Assembly (NCBI RefSeq): GCF_009363255.1
Contig: NZ_CP045320.1
Location: 1 to 64,000, forward strand
Direction: 5' to 3'
Origin: Roseivivax sp. THAF197b
GTDB lineage: Bacteria; Pseudomonadota; Alphaproteobacteria; Rhodobacterales; Rhodobacteraceae
Length of the DNA: 64,000 nucleotides
The notes beneath the pieces were generated by a model. The model had not been told where the DNA came from. It worked only from the letters and a program-made list of their open reading frames with translations, and searched no databases. Made by a program: the position numbers and the translations under genes. Each line of letters begins with the position of its first letter. Positions within the stretch are counted from its first letter, which is position 1. This document shows, one piece after another, positions 26,073 through 35,270 of the stretch.

Positions 26073-26279
26073 ATGACCAACCACTACGTCGCCACCGTTC
26101 CCGTCAAGTTCACCGACACCGATGGCCAGGAGCGCACCCGTTTTCAGCGCGTGGGTGCGATGTTCCGCAACACCCGCAACGGGGACGGCTCGGAGTTCTT
26201 CAGCCTCAAGCTCGACTTTCCCGTCGCGGTCTCGGAGCTGGTGATGTTCCCACCGAGCGCGAAAGATCCCCAGGACTAA
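26073..26279 (+). CDS. Small conserved hypothetical protein
   Basis: A 68-residue product with AAGGAG 9 bases before ATG 26073. The sequence looks like a small beta-barrel or strand-rich domain: HYVATVPVKFTDTDGQERTRFQRV, then GAMFRNTRNGDGSEFFSLKLDFPV. No membrane segment or signal peptide. It resembles small plasmid proteins near mobilisation genes (the GSEFFSLKLDFPV form recalls DUF736-type strands), but I would not assign it. A strong hairpin follows the stop by 16 bp. Confidence 0.7.
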   Translation: MTNHYVATVPVKFTDTDGQERTRFQRVGAMFRNTRNGDGSEFFSLKLDFPVAVSELVMFPPSAKDPQD

Positions 26280-26295
26280 ATCCTCTGACGAGGAT

Positions 26296-26326
26296 GGGCC
26301 GCCCCAGGACGATTTTGGGGCGGCCC
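26296..26326 (+). terminator. Strong GC hairpin after the small gene
   Basis: Perfect 10-bp arms GGGCCGCCCC (26296-26305) and GGGGCGGCCC (26317-26326). No T-run follows, so it may be a terminator or part of the structured region upstream of the mobilisation genes. Confidence 0.6.
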
Positions 26327-26600
26327 GATCCCTGTTCCAGGGATGCCGTCACCGGCGTGGGTGATCGCCGACAGCGACCTCCTCTTGGTGACGGTCGCTG
26401 CGCGTTCAACGGACGCACTCCGCCCGGAATGATCAGGCTGCGACAGACCGGACAGTCAGCCTCAAGGGGGCCATCCACAAAAACCTATCGGCCAGGGCCT
26501 CCCGGTTTTTGCGGCAGAGATTTGGCGGAGCCGAATCTGGCCCTCCTTGACCCTGCCTGTCCACCCTGTCGGAGGGGTTTGCGCCCGCCCGCGGTTCCGT

Positions 26601-26807
26601 CCGAACACTTGGCGTTCGGCCAGACCCTCGGGCGGTGCTGGGGAAGGGGACCCATTGGACAGGTGGGGTTCTTGTTGGCGAGGGGGCAGGCCCGCGTCCC
26701 TGCGGGCCGCGGGGGAAGCGGACACCAAGGCTGCCTGAGACTGAATGCGACGTAAGTATATAATTGACAGGAGAGTATATTAACGTAAGGTGGGGGCAGC
26801 CTTGGTG
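26601..26807. other. Candidate oriT / operator region upstream of the mobilisation operon
   Basis: Several inverted repeats cluster here: CCGAAC/GTTCGG (26601-26619), GGCCCGC/GCGGGCC (26689-26708), and a 13-bp perfect pair CACCAAGGCTGCC (26723-26735) / GGCAGCCTTGGTG (26795-26807). Between the long arms is an AT-rich core with two ACGTAAG copies (26750, 26783), an imperfect palindrome ACGTAAGTATA/TATATTAACGT, and TTGACA at 26764. MOB-P plasmids usually have oriT directly upstream of the accessory protein and relaxase genes, so oriT, an operator, or both are expected here. Confidence 0.5.
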
Positions 26808-26841
26808 GAAGGTGGCAGGAAATAGGGGGTCTTTCTTCCGC

Positions 26842-27435
26842 ATGTCCCGAACAAAACGCCTGACAGAGATCGAGAAGATGCAGATCGTCCGCGAGGCCGC
26901 GGAGGGTGTGTCGACGTCCGAGCTGGCTGCGCGGTTCGGTGTTACATCGCGCGCCGTGCGCTACGTGTTGAAAGCCGATGCCGAGCGCCAGACGGATGCT
27001 GCGATCCCGGTCTCAGCAGTCAGTGTGAAGGTCACGGCTGCGGAGCTGGCGGCGCTCGATGAAGTGCTGGCCGCCGCTGGGATCGAGAGCCGGGCCGAGG
27101 GGCTGCGGCGGCTCATTCAGGCGGCGGGTGGGGTGTTTGTTCCGGACGCGCAGATGGCGGCAGAGATGGCGCGCTACCGCGCCTCGTTGCACGAGGTTGG
27201 CAATGGGGTCGCGCAGATCGCCAAGCAGATGACGCAGGCCAACCGGCGGGGGCAGGGGGCCGTGGGGGGCACGAGTGCCGAGTTCACCGAATTGCGCCTC
27301 GCGCAGATGCGCGGGCTGGCGCGGTTCATTCTGGATTCCGCGGACGAGATCGATCTGCTTCTGCGCCGCCGTCGGGACGCGATGCAGCTGCAGGCCACGG
27401 CCGCGCTGAGGGAGTTTGCGCATGCGGCTGAATGA
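26842..27435 (+). CDS. MobC-like relaxosome accessory / DNA-binding protein
   Basis: The 197-residue protein starts with a helix-turn-helix (EKMQIVREAAEGVSTSELAARFGVTSRAVRYVL, residues 10-42). It continues with a MobC-like region (VKVTAAELAALDEVLAAAGIESRAEGLRRLIQ, then ASLHEVGNGVAQIAKQMTQANRRG). MobC proteins help the relaxase open oriT. A longer frame from 26764 would run through the inverted-repeat region, so I take ATG 26842. It overlaps the relaxase start by 14 bases. Confidence 0.8.
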   Translation: MSRTKRLTEIEKMQIVREAAEGVSTSELAARFGVTSRAVRYVLKADAERQTDAAIPVSAVSVKVTAAELAALDEVLAAAGIESRAEGLRRLIQAAGGVFVPDAQMAAEMARYRASLHEVGNGVAQIAKQMTQANRRGQGAVGGTSAEFTELRLAQMRGLARFILDSADEIDLLLRRRRDAMQLQATAALREFAHAAE

Positions 27436-29755
27436 TGCGGTTGACGCAGTTACCGGGGAGGTTTTCCGGGATGGCTGGAGCCGGATCCGGGGCTCGATGC
27501 AGGGGCTACATGTCGCCAAGCAGAAACAGCTCATGCGCGCGGCAGCCGGGCACCGTCCGGCGGTCTTCAAGGCGATCCGGGGCGGGGGTACGCATACCAA
27601 ATCACAGCTCGCAAACCAGCTCGATTACCTCACCACCAAGTCCACCCATATCGTCGACTCGAGCGGGTTTCTGGACGGCAAGGCGAAGCTCGAGGCCGGT
27701 GACATCAAGGACCTGACCGAGCGCTTTGCCAAGCGGTGGGATGCGGGCTTCAAGCCCAAGCTCGGACAGACCACGCATATGCTCATGTCCTTCCCCATCG
27801 GCACGCGGGGCGAGGATGTGCGTGACATCGCGACGGATGTGGCCGAGCGGTTCTTCCAGAGTGACGCGGGGCATTTCGACTACATCATCGCGGTGCATGA
27901 AGACCGCGATCACCCGCATGCGCATCTGGTGCTGAACCGCCGCTCGCAAGAAGGCGAGTTCTTTTTCCTCGGGCGCAACCATCGCTTCAACTATGACGAT
28001 TTCCGCCTTGCCATGGTCGAGGAGGCGGAAAAGTATGGTGTACGGCTGGAGGCCACGCGGCGGGTGGATCGCGGGGTTGTGCATTACCCAGCCCCTACCC
28101 GCGAGGTTTATGCGGCGAAAGAAGAGGGTCGCGCGCCCCGCGAGCGGGAACGTGTGGGGGCCGATCTGAACCGGACGCTCGCGGAGATTGCCAATACCAG
28201 AACCGTCTACCACTCGCTTGCCGCGGAGGCTTCGCGTGAGGCCCGCGAGGATATTGCCGGAGCCCTCTTTCGCGCGGGCGAGGTGCTGGCGCATGGCGGG
28301 CAGGTGGACCGAACAGGAGATGTGTATATGGCCGAGGATCAAAGCTTTGAGGATTTGAGAAGCCTCTATGCGGAAAAGCTCGCGCGGGTGCAGGGCATGA
28401 TCGCCGAGAAGTCTGACGCGGAACGTCCCGCGTTGGAAAAACGCCTCATCGAGATCCAGACACAGGTCCAACACATGCAGCCGCTCGGTTTGCGATCATC
28501 CACGCTGTCTGAGGCGCCGTCGGAGGGCGGGGTCTACTCAGAGGCAAACATCCAAGAGAGCCATCTCGAACGCCTCGCCGAGCCGCGCCTGCGCTCACGG
28601 ATCGACGCGGCCCTGCGGGGTACGGGGATCAGCACATCGGAAGTGGTGGCCCGGATCGAGACGGGCGCCTCAAATGCAGCGCTCGAGCATCAATGGATCG
28701 CCGATGATCTCTCCAAGGTGGCCGAGGCACGCGATCTGAACCTCGAACGCCGCGCCGATCTGGAACAGGCGCGCGACATTCTCAACGATGTCCATGTCGA
28801 ACTTGGTACGCTGTTGGAGCGGGAAAACGTGCTGCGCCGGGATGGCGTCGTGGAAGCGGAACCGGTCAGCGAACGGTTCCATTATCACCGGGACGCGGTC
28901 CGGGCGATGGAAGGGACAATCCGACAGGAGATGCGCGCAGACGGCCTAACCGCGCAGCAGATCGAGGACCGGGACTGGGAGGTTGTCTCAAGGGCGGAGC
29001 GCCGGATCGAGACGGAGCAGCGCGCGTATCTCGAGGCGCACCCGGAGCTGCTCGCACGCCCAACCGATGTGATCGACCGGTCTGAACCCTATCGGGAGAC
29101 CATCACCGATGTGGCCCGCGCCAGCGGGATCACCCGCGAGGTCGACCGGATCATGGAGGCGCGCGACATTCGCACGTCCGTTGCGGATGCTGTCGCGGAT
29201 GATTTGCGCGTGCGCTATCCGGACATGCCGTCCCACCTCGCCCGTGGGCTCGGCGCGACCTATGCCGCCGTTGTGGAGATCCGGGACACTGAGGCCATCA
29301 ATCAGGTTCGCCGCGAAACCGAGATGCGCGAGGGGCTTGGGTCTGGCACGCGTGACGAACGTCTAGCCACCGGCGATGAAACTGCGCCGCAGTCTAACCG
29401 TACCGGCCGCCTCGCAGACGAGATTGCGCGTGTCTTGGACCATGAGCGGGCGGGGGAGTTGTCCGCGCCCTTCGAGACGGAGGCGGAGCGGGATGCTTTC
29501 CGAACCGAGATCGCGCGGGTGCTTGATGACCGTCAACTTGAGCGGCTCACATCCGGCGATGCCGATGCGTTGGACAAGGTTCTCGAGGACCGCCTCGACC
29601 GGCTCTATGTCGCCAAGGTCTATCTGCAATCGGATGCCGCGACGGCCAACACGGAGGCCTTGCGCCAGGTGGTCGATGATCTCGCCGACGCCGAGTATGA
29701 AAAACACCGCATTGGCGATGTGGATGGCGAAACCGAGCGGGGCCAGGTCCATTGA
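27422..29755 (+). CDS. VirD2-type (MOB-P) relaxase
   Basis: This 777-residue relaxase should nick oriT and lead the DNA strand into the recipient. The N-terminal domain has HMLMSFPIGT near 120 and the metal-binding triad motif HEDRDHPHAHLVLNRR at 159-174, characteristic of VirD2-like relaxases. The nucleophilic tyrosine is probably in QLANQLDYLTTKS near residue 69, which resembles motif I. The long C-terminal half is alpha-helical and Glu/Arg-rich, likely for interaction with VirD4 and the relaxosome. ATG 27422 lies inside the upstream gene; the stop overlaps the virD4 start. Confidence 0.9.
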   Translation: MRLNDAVDAVTGEVFRDGWSRIRGSMQGLHVAKQKQLMRAAAGHRPAVFKAIRGGGTHTKSQLANQLDYLTTKSTHIVDSSGFLDGKAKLEAGDIKDLTERFAKRWDAGFKPKLGQTTHMLMSFPIGTRGEDVRDIATDVAERFFQSDAGHFDYIIAVHEDRDHPHAHLVLNRRSQEGEFFFLGRNHRFNYDDFRLAMVEEAEKYGVRLEATRRVDRGVVHYPAPTREVYAAKEEGRAPRERERVGADLNRTLAEIANTRTVYHSLAAEASREAREDIAGALFRAGEVLAHGGQVDRTGDVYMAEDQSFEDLRSLYAEKLARVQGMIAEKSDAERPALEKRLIEIQTQVQHMQPLGLRSSTLSEAPSEGGVYSEANIQESHLERLAEPRLRSRIDAALRGTGISTSEVVARIETGASNAALEHQWIADDLSKVAEARDLNLERRADLEQARDILNDVHVELGTLLERENVLRRDGVVEAEPVSERFHYHRDAVRAMEGTIRQEMRADGLTAQQIEDRDWEVVSRAERRIETEQRAYLEAHPELLARPTDVIDRSEPYRETITDVARASGITREVDRIMEARDIRTSVADAVADDLRVRYPDMPSHLARGLGATYAAVVEIRDTEAINQVRRETEMREGLGSGTRDERLATGDETAPQSNRTGRLADEIARVLDHERAGELSAPFETEAERDAFRTEIARVLDDRQLERLTSGDADALDKVLEDRLDRLYVAKVYLQSDAATANTEALRQVVDDLADAEYEKHRIGDVDGETERGQVH

Positions 29756-31764
29756 GCGCCGCCATGGGAAAAGCGCGTATCGCCACAGGCGTCCTGTTGG
29801 TGACGCTGGTGACCGCCGCCATGGGCTATACCATCGCCTCGGCGGTGCTGACCTACCAGGATCTCGGCTTCGGGGCCGAGATCGACTTTGCCTATATCGC
29901 GCAGAACTATCTGGCGATCCGCGATCGCCGCCCCGAAGATGCCCAGCTCATCCACCTGATCGTCGGCAGCTTTGCCGCCGCTGGCATGATGCTGAGCCTT
30001 GCTCTTTCGGGATCGGCCCTCACACGCTTTGGACAGACCCATTGGCAGTCTGCCCGCGAGATGAAGGCCAACGGGTTTTTCGGGGCGCCTGGGACTGGGT
30101 TCATCCTCGGCAAGCTTGGGACGCCCGGCTCCCGCGCAAAATACATTTGCTCCAAGGTCTTCCCGCATGCGCTGATCGTGGCGCCCACGGGCCGCGGCAA
30201 GACCACGGGCTTTGTCATTCCGAACCTGCTGACCTGGCAGGGCTCTGCCGTGACTCTCGATGTGAAGGGCGAGTGTTTCGAGGCCACGGCCCGGCACCGC
30301 GCCGCCCAGGGCGACAAGGTCTATCGCTTTGCCCCCACCGATTGGGAGGGCAAGCGCACGCATCGCTACAACCCGCTCCTGCGCATCTATCAACTGAAAG
30401 ACCCCGCGCGCCAGCAGATGGAATTGCAGCTTCTGGCGACGCTCTTCCTGCAGAGCGACAATGACCGGGTGCAGGGCCTCCTCAAAGGCGGGATCGATCT
30501 CTTCGTGGCGGCAGGCCTGCTGGCCTTCCAGCGCAAGCGCCCGACCCTGGGCGAGATCTACCGCATCGCGGCCTCGGGCGGGAACAAGCAGAAGGAGTAT
30601 TTCGCGCGGGGCCACGAGGTCGACAACAGGGCCGCCAAGCTGATCTTCACGCGGCTCGCGTCGACCAACAACGATACGCTGACCTCTTACGTTTCGCTCC
30701 TGATGACCTCGGGGCTCGATCAATGGCAGAACCCGGCCATAGACGAGGCAACGGCTGCGTCGGACTTTGATTTCCGCACGATCCGCAAGAAGCCCTTCTC
30801 GGTCTATCTCGTGGTTCAGCCGTTGATGGTGAAGCCCCTCGCGCCGCTGATCCGGCTCTTCTTCTCTGATCTCCTCTCCGCCATGCAGGAGAAGGATCCC
30901 GGGCCGGATGAGCCATGGCCCGTGATGATCATGCTCGATGAGTTCAACCGCTTGGGCAAAATGCCGATCGTGGTCGAAAGCATCGAGACCCTGCGCACCT
31001 ACCGTGGCCATCTGGCCGTTGTCACCCAAACCATCCCCGCCCTCGATGAAATCTATGGAGAGAATACCCGCCGTGCGCTGCAGGGCAACGCGGGCGTGAA
31101 ACTCTATCTGACGCCCTCGGATGAAAAGACCGTCGAGGAGTTGAGCAAGGCGGTCGGCAAGACCACGAAGACCGTGGTCACGCGCTCCCAGTCGATCGGC
31201 AAGAACCCTTTTGAAGGGCGCAGCCAGTCGACCCGGACCGAAGAAAGCTCCTTGCTCCCTGAAGACGAGGCGCGCCGCCTGCCGCTCGACGAGATCGTCA
31301 TGGTCATCGACGCGCAAATGCCGGTGCGGGCCAAACGGATCCAGTATTTTGACGATCGGCTGTTCAAGGCGATCCACGCGGCGCAGACGGGCGAGTTGCC
31401 GTTTCCGAAGCCTGAGGGAGGGGGATCGCAAGGCACGCTGCCGCTGAGCATGCGCGCCATGCCGATGACACCGCCACTGGACGGGCCAGGCGGATCCGAG
31501 GCCGACGTTGAGGCCGCACGCCAGGCTGCTGATGGCCAATCGTCAGGGCAAACCGAGGTCGCCCCAAAGAAGACCGCGCCCGTCGTTCAAGCTGTTATCT
31601 CTGAGGAACAGCGACAGATGGAGATGGATTTTGGCAGCCAGGTTGCGGATGCCGAGACAATGGGGGTGGATAATGAGGCGCAGATGCGCTCTGCCGTTGA
31701 TGGCTTGGACGATATGGAAGCGATGCTGCAGGAGGGTGATGTCGAAAAGCTGCTTGCTCGATAG
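29752..31764 (+). CDS. virD4: VirD4/TraG-type coupling protein
   Basis: The coupling ATPase delivers the relaxase-DNA complex to the secretion channel. Two N-terminal membrane segments are visible (ATGVLLVTLVTAAMGYTIASAVL and LIHLIVGSFAAAGMMLSLALSG). Walker A is APTGRGKTTG and Walker B is MIMLDEFNRLG. The start is TTG 29752 (overlapping the relaxase stop) or ATG 29764. The C-terminus is acidic and Gln/Met-rich. After this gene the conjugation region is interrupted by about 22.8 kb of cargo before virB6. Confidence 0.92.
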   Translation: MSAAMGKARIATGVLLVTLVTAAMGYTIASAVLTYQDLGFGAEIDFAYIAQNYLAIRDRRPEDAQLIHLIVGSFAAAGMMLSLALSGSALTRFGQTHWQSAREMKANGFFGAPGTGFILGKLGTPGSRAKYICSKVFPHALIVAPTGRGKTTGFVIPNLLTWQGSAVTLDVKGECFEATARHRAAQGDKVYRFAPTDWEGKRTHRYNPLLRIYQLKDPARQQMELQLLATLFLQSDNDRVQGLLKGGIDLFVAAGLLAFQRKRPTLGEIYRIAASGGNKQKEYFARGHEVDNRAAKLIFTRLASTNNDTLTSYVSLLMTSGLDQWQNPAIDEATAASDFDFRTIRKKPFSVYLVVQPLMVKPLAPLIRLFFSDLLSAMQEKDPGPDEPWPVMIMLDEFNRLGKMPIVVESIETLRTYRGHLAVVTQTIPALDEIYGENTRRALQGNAGVKLYLTPSDEKTVEELSKAVGKTTKTVVTRSQSIGKNPFEGRSQSTRTEESSLLPEDEARRLPLDEIVMVIDAQMPVRAKRIQYFDDRLFKAIHAAQTGELPFPKPEGGGSQGTLPLSMRAMPMTPPLDGPGGSEADVEAARQAADGQSSGQTEVAPKKTAPVVQAVISEEQRQMEMDFGSQVADAETMGVDNEAQMRSAVDGLDDMEAMLQEGDVEKLLAR

Positions 31765-32175
31765 CGTGTTGGGCATGATTTTCTGCTAGGCGGGGCGGGG
31801 AGCTGACCTTCGCTGCGACATGCACCAACGGCCGGTTTGGTGAAGGATTTTCGATGCGGGCCGTGGTGCAACGGTGCCGGTTTGCGCGTCGTCGGCCCGC
31901 GTTGGAAATCCTCCCAAGGTGGAAGCCGCGGTGGCCGGGCGCTGTCTATGGGGAAAGTGAGCTGAGGTTTCCAGCGACGCTGGAGCATGGCTGACGTCTC
32001 GGAGGATGTCGACCGTCTCCAAGGGCGCCCTGATCTGCGCTGGCGATGATATTCGGTCTCTTATGGCGTATTTCACCGGTGGTTCGCGGGCGCGGCACTG
32101 CGTAAGGCAAGACTGAGCCGGTCGGGAACGGGTGTGAGAGCCGGAGCGATGTTCGTGACAGTGACGGGCGGTTCG
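31765..32175. other. Junction region between virD4 and the IS91-type element
   Basis: No convincing gene in about 410 bp. Near 31801 is AGCTGACCTTCGCTGC, closely matched at the other end of the cargo (54548-54563). One end of the IS91-type element must lie in the right-hand part, but I cannot place it to the base. Confidence 0.4.
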
Positions 32176-33369
32176 TCATGCGGCCTGCTCCCGTGGCGGT
32201 GCGCGCGACATTGGTTTCTGGCCGCGGCGGAATATCTCGATGATGCGCATCGGGCCACCGCAGCACGGGCACGGCTCGCGCAGGGTGAGCGGGGCCGGCT
32301 CAGCTGGTTCATGTGCTTCCAGTTCGGTCGGCCGCTGCCCGAGCAGGTCGCGGATACGGGTGATGGTGGCCTTGCGTGTCGCGCTGGCCAGCAAGCCGTA
32401 GTGCCGGATGCGGTGGAAACCGTCGGGGAGGACATGCATCAGGAAGCGACGGATGAACTCCGGCGTCGACAGGCGCATGACCTTCTGCCTGTCACCGGAC
32501 TTGATGCGGTAATCCTTCCATCGAAACGCGACAGTCTGGGTGTCGGCGCTGATCAGGCGATGGTTCGAGATCGCGACGCGGTGGGTGTATCGGCTCAGGT
32601 ACGCCAGCACCGCCTCGGGGCCGCCGAACGGTGGCTTGGCGTAGACAACCCATTCGACCTTGCGGAATGGCGCGAGCCAGGCGGCGTAGGCATCTGCCTG
32701 TGCCAGCCGTTCGAGCTCGCCATGGAAGGCCAGGTCCCCGGCGCGATGCAGCGCCTGCAACCCGTCGAGGAACAGGCGCCGAAACAGGCGCGACTGCACC
32801 CGCACGTGCAGGAAGAACCCGGGCTTGCTGGCGACCCAGCGGGTGCCGTCCGGCGACAGGCCTCCGCCGGGTACGATCATGTGGATGTGGGGGTGATGCG
32901 TCAGCGCCGATCCCCAAGTGTGTAGAACGCTGGTCATGCCGACCCGGGCGCCGAGGCGCTTGGGATCGGCGGCGATGGTCATCAACGTCTCTGCGGACGC
33001 CTTGAAAAGCAGGCCATACACCGCCTTCTTGTTCCAGAAAGCGATTTGCGCGATCTCGGCTGGCAGGGTGAAGACCACGTGGAAATACTCCACGGGCAAC
33101 AGGTCCTCGGCGCGCGCGGCCATCCAGTCGCGCGCCGCCGGCCCCTGGCACTTCGGGCAATGGCGGTTCTTGCAGGAATTGTAGGCGATATGGTGGTGGC
33201 CACACTTGGCACACCCGGCCACATGCCCGCCGAGAGCCTCGGTCCGGCAGGCTTCGATGGCTGACATCACCTTGAGCTGGGAGAGGCTGACGCGTCCCGC
33301 ATTGGCCTGCCGCCACGCAGGGCCATGAGCGCGAAGGATGTCAGCGATCTCCAGCCTTGGCCGGGGCAC
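32176..33369 (-). CDS. IS91-family HUH transposase
   Basis: The 397-residue protein has an N-terminal zinc finger (CAKCGHHHIAYNSCKNRHCPKC), the HUH pair in LTHHPHIHMIVPGGG, and the catalytic tyrosine region YLSRYTHRVAISNHRL. A second cysteine cluster (CPCCGG) lies near the C-terminus. These features define IS91/ISCR rolling-circle transposases. Full length appears intact, so the element could be active. Confidence 0.93.
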   Translation of the reverse strand: MPRPRLEIADILRAHGPAWRQANAGRVSLSQLKVMSAIEACRTEALGGHVAGCAKCGHHHIAYNSCKNRHCPKCQGPAARDWMAARAEDLLPVEYFHVVFTLPAEIAQIAFWNKKAVYGLLFKASAETLMTIAADPKRLGARVGMTSVLHTWGSALTHHPHIHMIVPGGGLSPDGTRWVASKPGFFLHVRVQSRLFRRLFLDGLQALHRAGDLAFHGELERLAQADAYAAWLAPFRKVEWVVYAKPPFGGPEAVLAYLSRYTHRVAISNHRLISADTQTVAFRWKDYRIKSGDRQKVMRLSTPEFIRRFLMHVLPDGFHRIRHYGLLASATRKATITRIRDLLGQRPTELEAHEPAEPAPLTLREPCPCCGGPMRIIEIFRRGQKPMSRAPPREQAA

Positions 33370-33381
33370 CCCGGCGCCCGG

Positions 33382-34269
33382 TCATTCCAGACTTCGCTTC
33401 ACCGTCTGATCCTGCAGCTTGGCCAGCATCTCGTAGGGGCTGACGGTGTCACGGATCGTCTTGGTCGCGACATGCGTGTACTGCGCCGTTGTCGTGAGCT
33501 TGGCGTGGCCAAGCAGGACCTGGATCACCCGCACATCTGTGTTGGCCTCGAGCAGGTGCGTCGCAAAGCTGTGCCTGAGCGTGTGCAGCGTCGCCGGCTT
33601 GCTGATCCCGGCCATGTGCTTGGCCGAGGTGAAAGCCCGGTTCAGCTGCCGAGGCGAGATCGGATTGATCTTCGGCTTGCCCGGGAACAGCCAGCCCTCG
33701 GGGTGAGCCTCTCGCCACCAGTCACGCAGCAGGTTCAGCAAGCCCGGGGACAGCATGACCTTGCGGTCCTTCCGCCCCTTGCCCTGCTCGACATGGATCA
33801 GCATCCGGTCGCTGTCGATGTCGCCGATCTTGAGATTGCAGACCTCGGCGGCACGGAGCCCCGCACCATACGAGATGCTGAGCGCAGCCCGATACTTCAG
33901 GCCGGGCCCGGGCGCCGCCATCAAGATGTCGGACACCTCCTCAACGCTGAACACGATCGGCAGTTTCCGCGGTTCGGTGCGGAATTGCATGTAACGCTTC
34001 ATCTCCTCCCGCCTGCAGGTCATGCCGAAGAAGAACCGCAGTGCCACGATCCGCACGTTGAACGTCGACGGCGTGACCCCGCTATCCGTCATGTGCAGCT
34101 GATAGGCGCGCAGATCTTCCGGCGTCGCCGTGTCGGGTGATCGTCCGAGAAAGGCCGCGAAATCCTTGATCGCCCGGATGTGCGACTTCTGTGCCTTATC
34201 GCCCATCCCGCGGATACGCATGTCTTCGATCATCCGCTGACGAAGCGGGCTTACTCTCTCCTCTGTCAT
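33382..34269 (-). CDS. Tyrosine recombinase linked to the IS91 transposase
   Basis: This 295-residue XerC-like integrase has the SAM-like N-terminal domain (KSHIRAIKDFAAFLGRSPDTA). The catalytic domain holds Arg in GAGLRAAEVCNL, HTLRHSFATHLLE, and the final VLLGHAKLTTTAQYTHV with the tyrosine nucleophile. It starts with ATG 34269 behind an AGGAGGTT leader and is directly followed by the transposase. Its role in element movement is not well established. Confidence 0.9.
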   Translation of the reverse strand: MTEERVSPLRQRMIEDMRIRGMGDKAQKSHIRAIKDFAAFLGRSPDTATPEDLRAYQLHMTDSGVTPSTFNVRIVALRFFFGMTCRREEMKRYMQFRTEPRKLPIVFSVEEVSDILMAAPGPGLKYRAALSISYGAGLRAAEVCNLKIGDIDSDRMLIHVEQGKGRKDRKVMLSPGLLNLLRDWWREAHPEGWLFPGKPKINPISPRQLNRAFTSAKHMAGISKPATLHTLRHSFATHLLEANTDVRVIQVLLGHAKLTTTAQYTHVATKTIRDTVSPYEMLAKLQDQTVKRSLE

Positions 34270-34449
34270 GGGAACCTCCTGTCTGATGATTGAGAAGGTC
34301 CCAATCGTCAGCCAGGTCGGTCAGATCGCATAATGCGCGCCGCTATGGGCGGCTCACTCCATCAGCCAAATGCGCCAATGCCGCGGAGCGGCTTCGTCCT
34401 TGGGCGTAATGCGATCTGTAAGTGGGAAGAGACGACAGCTACGCAAAGC

Positions 34450-35270
34450 TCACTCCTCAGAAGCCATCCGCTCCTTCCAGCGGATCACAATATTGCCCCC
34501 GATGTCTCGGATCGGTTTTGGCGGCAAGCGCGTCGGCGGTGCAGCAGCGGTGAAGTGTCGGGTGATGTCACTCTCTTCCGCGCAAGCCAGTTCAGCGGCA
34601 CCCATGCCCGTGAGTGTCCCGCGCGTCTTGCCGAGCCCGTTCTGAACACACGCGGAAAAGAGCCCCGGCTTGGGCTCCTGCATAACGGACACGCCGTTGA
34701 GCGAAAGACAAAGATGACCGGCCCATTGGTATTCCGGGGTCATCCCAGCGAGTTGCGGAAAGCGCTGGTCGAACTTTTCGCGCTGGATGCGGATCGCCCG
34801 GGCAAGATCGGTGGCGCTTGCCTGCATGCCTGAACGCAGCGTTGCGAAGGTCCGCGTGATGATGCGGTTACCGCCCTGCGGCGTGTCGATACGGCGTACG
34901 GTAGTGCCCATCGGATTTGATGGCGTGATGCCCCATCTGACGGCGCCGCCCAAGCGGGCCTGCATATCATCATCCAGCTCAGGCGTCATAGAGGCGTAAA
35001 GAAAGAGCTGCATGAGCCGCCCTTTGGCTAAGCCGAAGCTCTCGAGATGGCCGTTGGTCGCAAGGATCACTCGTGATGTGGTCACCGCGCCTTGCCTGGT
35101 CTGCACTCGCCAGTCTGATCCCGTGCGGACCAGGGCTGTGACCGGCGCGTTTTCGTGGATGTCGACCTCAGCCGCGAGGCCCTTGGCAAACTCCCGCATA
35201 TCGCCTGCCGGTTGCAGCATCACCGTGCCGGGTGTGAAAACGACAGAGCGGTAATGCCGACTACCGGCCA
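34450..35270 (-). pseudogene. 5'-truncated FAD-dependent oxidoreductase (DAO family, PuuB-like)
   Basis: Only the C-terminal part (about 270 residues) of a DAO-family oxidase remains. It has HYRSVVFTPGTVMLQPAGDMREFAKGLA, then VILATNGHLESFG, and the C-terminal GLGKTRGTLTGMGAAELA. The FAD-binding GxGxxG N-terminus is absent. Upstream of about 35270 the frame continues only as antisense of the AraC fragment. The gene was cut when the two sequences were joined, so the product cannot bind FAD normally. Confidence 0.75.

Larger units (their letters stand above)
32110..34330 (-). mobile_element. IS91-type element with associated tyrosine recombinase (ends approximate)
   Basis: Two genes in tandem on the minus strand, a tyrosine recombinase followed by an IS91-family transposase, separated by 12 bp. 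This pairing is known for a subgroup of IS91-like elements. IS91 elements have no inverted repeats and move by rolling-circle transposition, so ends cannot be set by eye; the given limits only enclose the genes and flanks. The element sits at the left border of the catabolic cargo and next to truncated genes. Confidence 0.55.

Noticed and set aside
26764..26841. Longer start for the MobC-like protein
   Set aside because: These bases are the AT-rich core and arm of the inverted repeat; the helix-turn-helix begins after ATG 26842.
29620..31539. 639-residue open frame antisense to virD4
   Set aside because: Mirror of a well-supported VirD4 gene with Walker motifs.
33382..34269. Integrase of an integrative element with att sites
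   Set aside because: No tRNA or direct repeats were seen nearby and the gene is arranged with an IS91 transposase as in known IS91-type elements.
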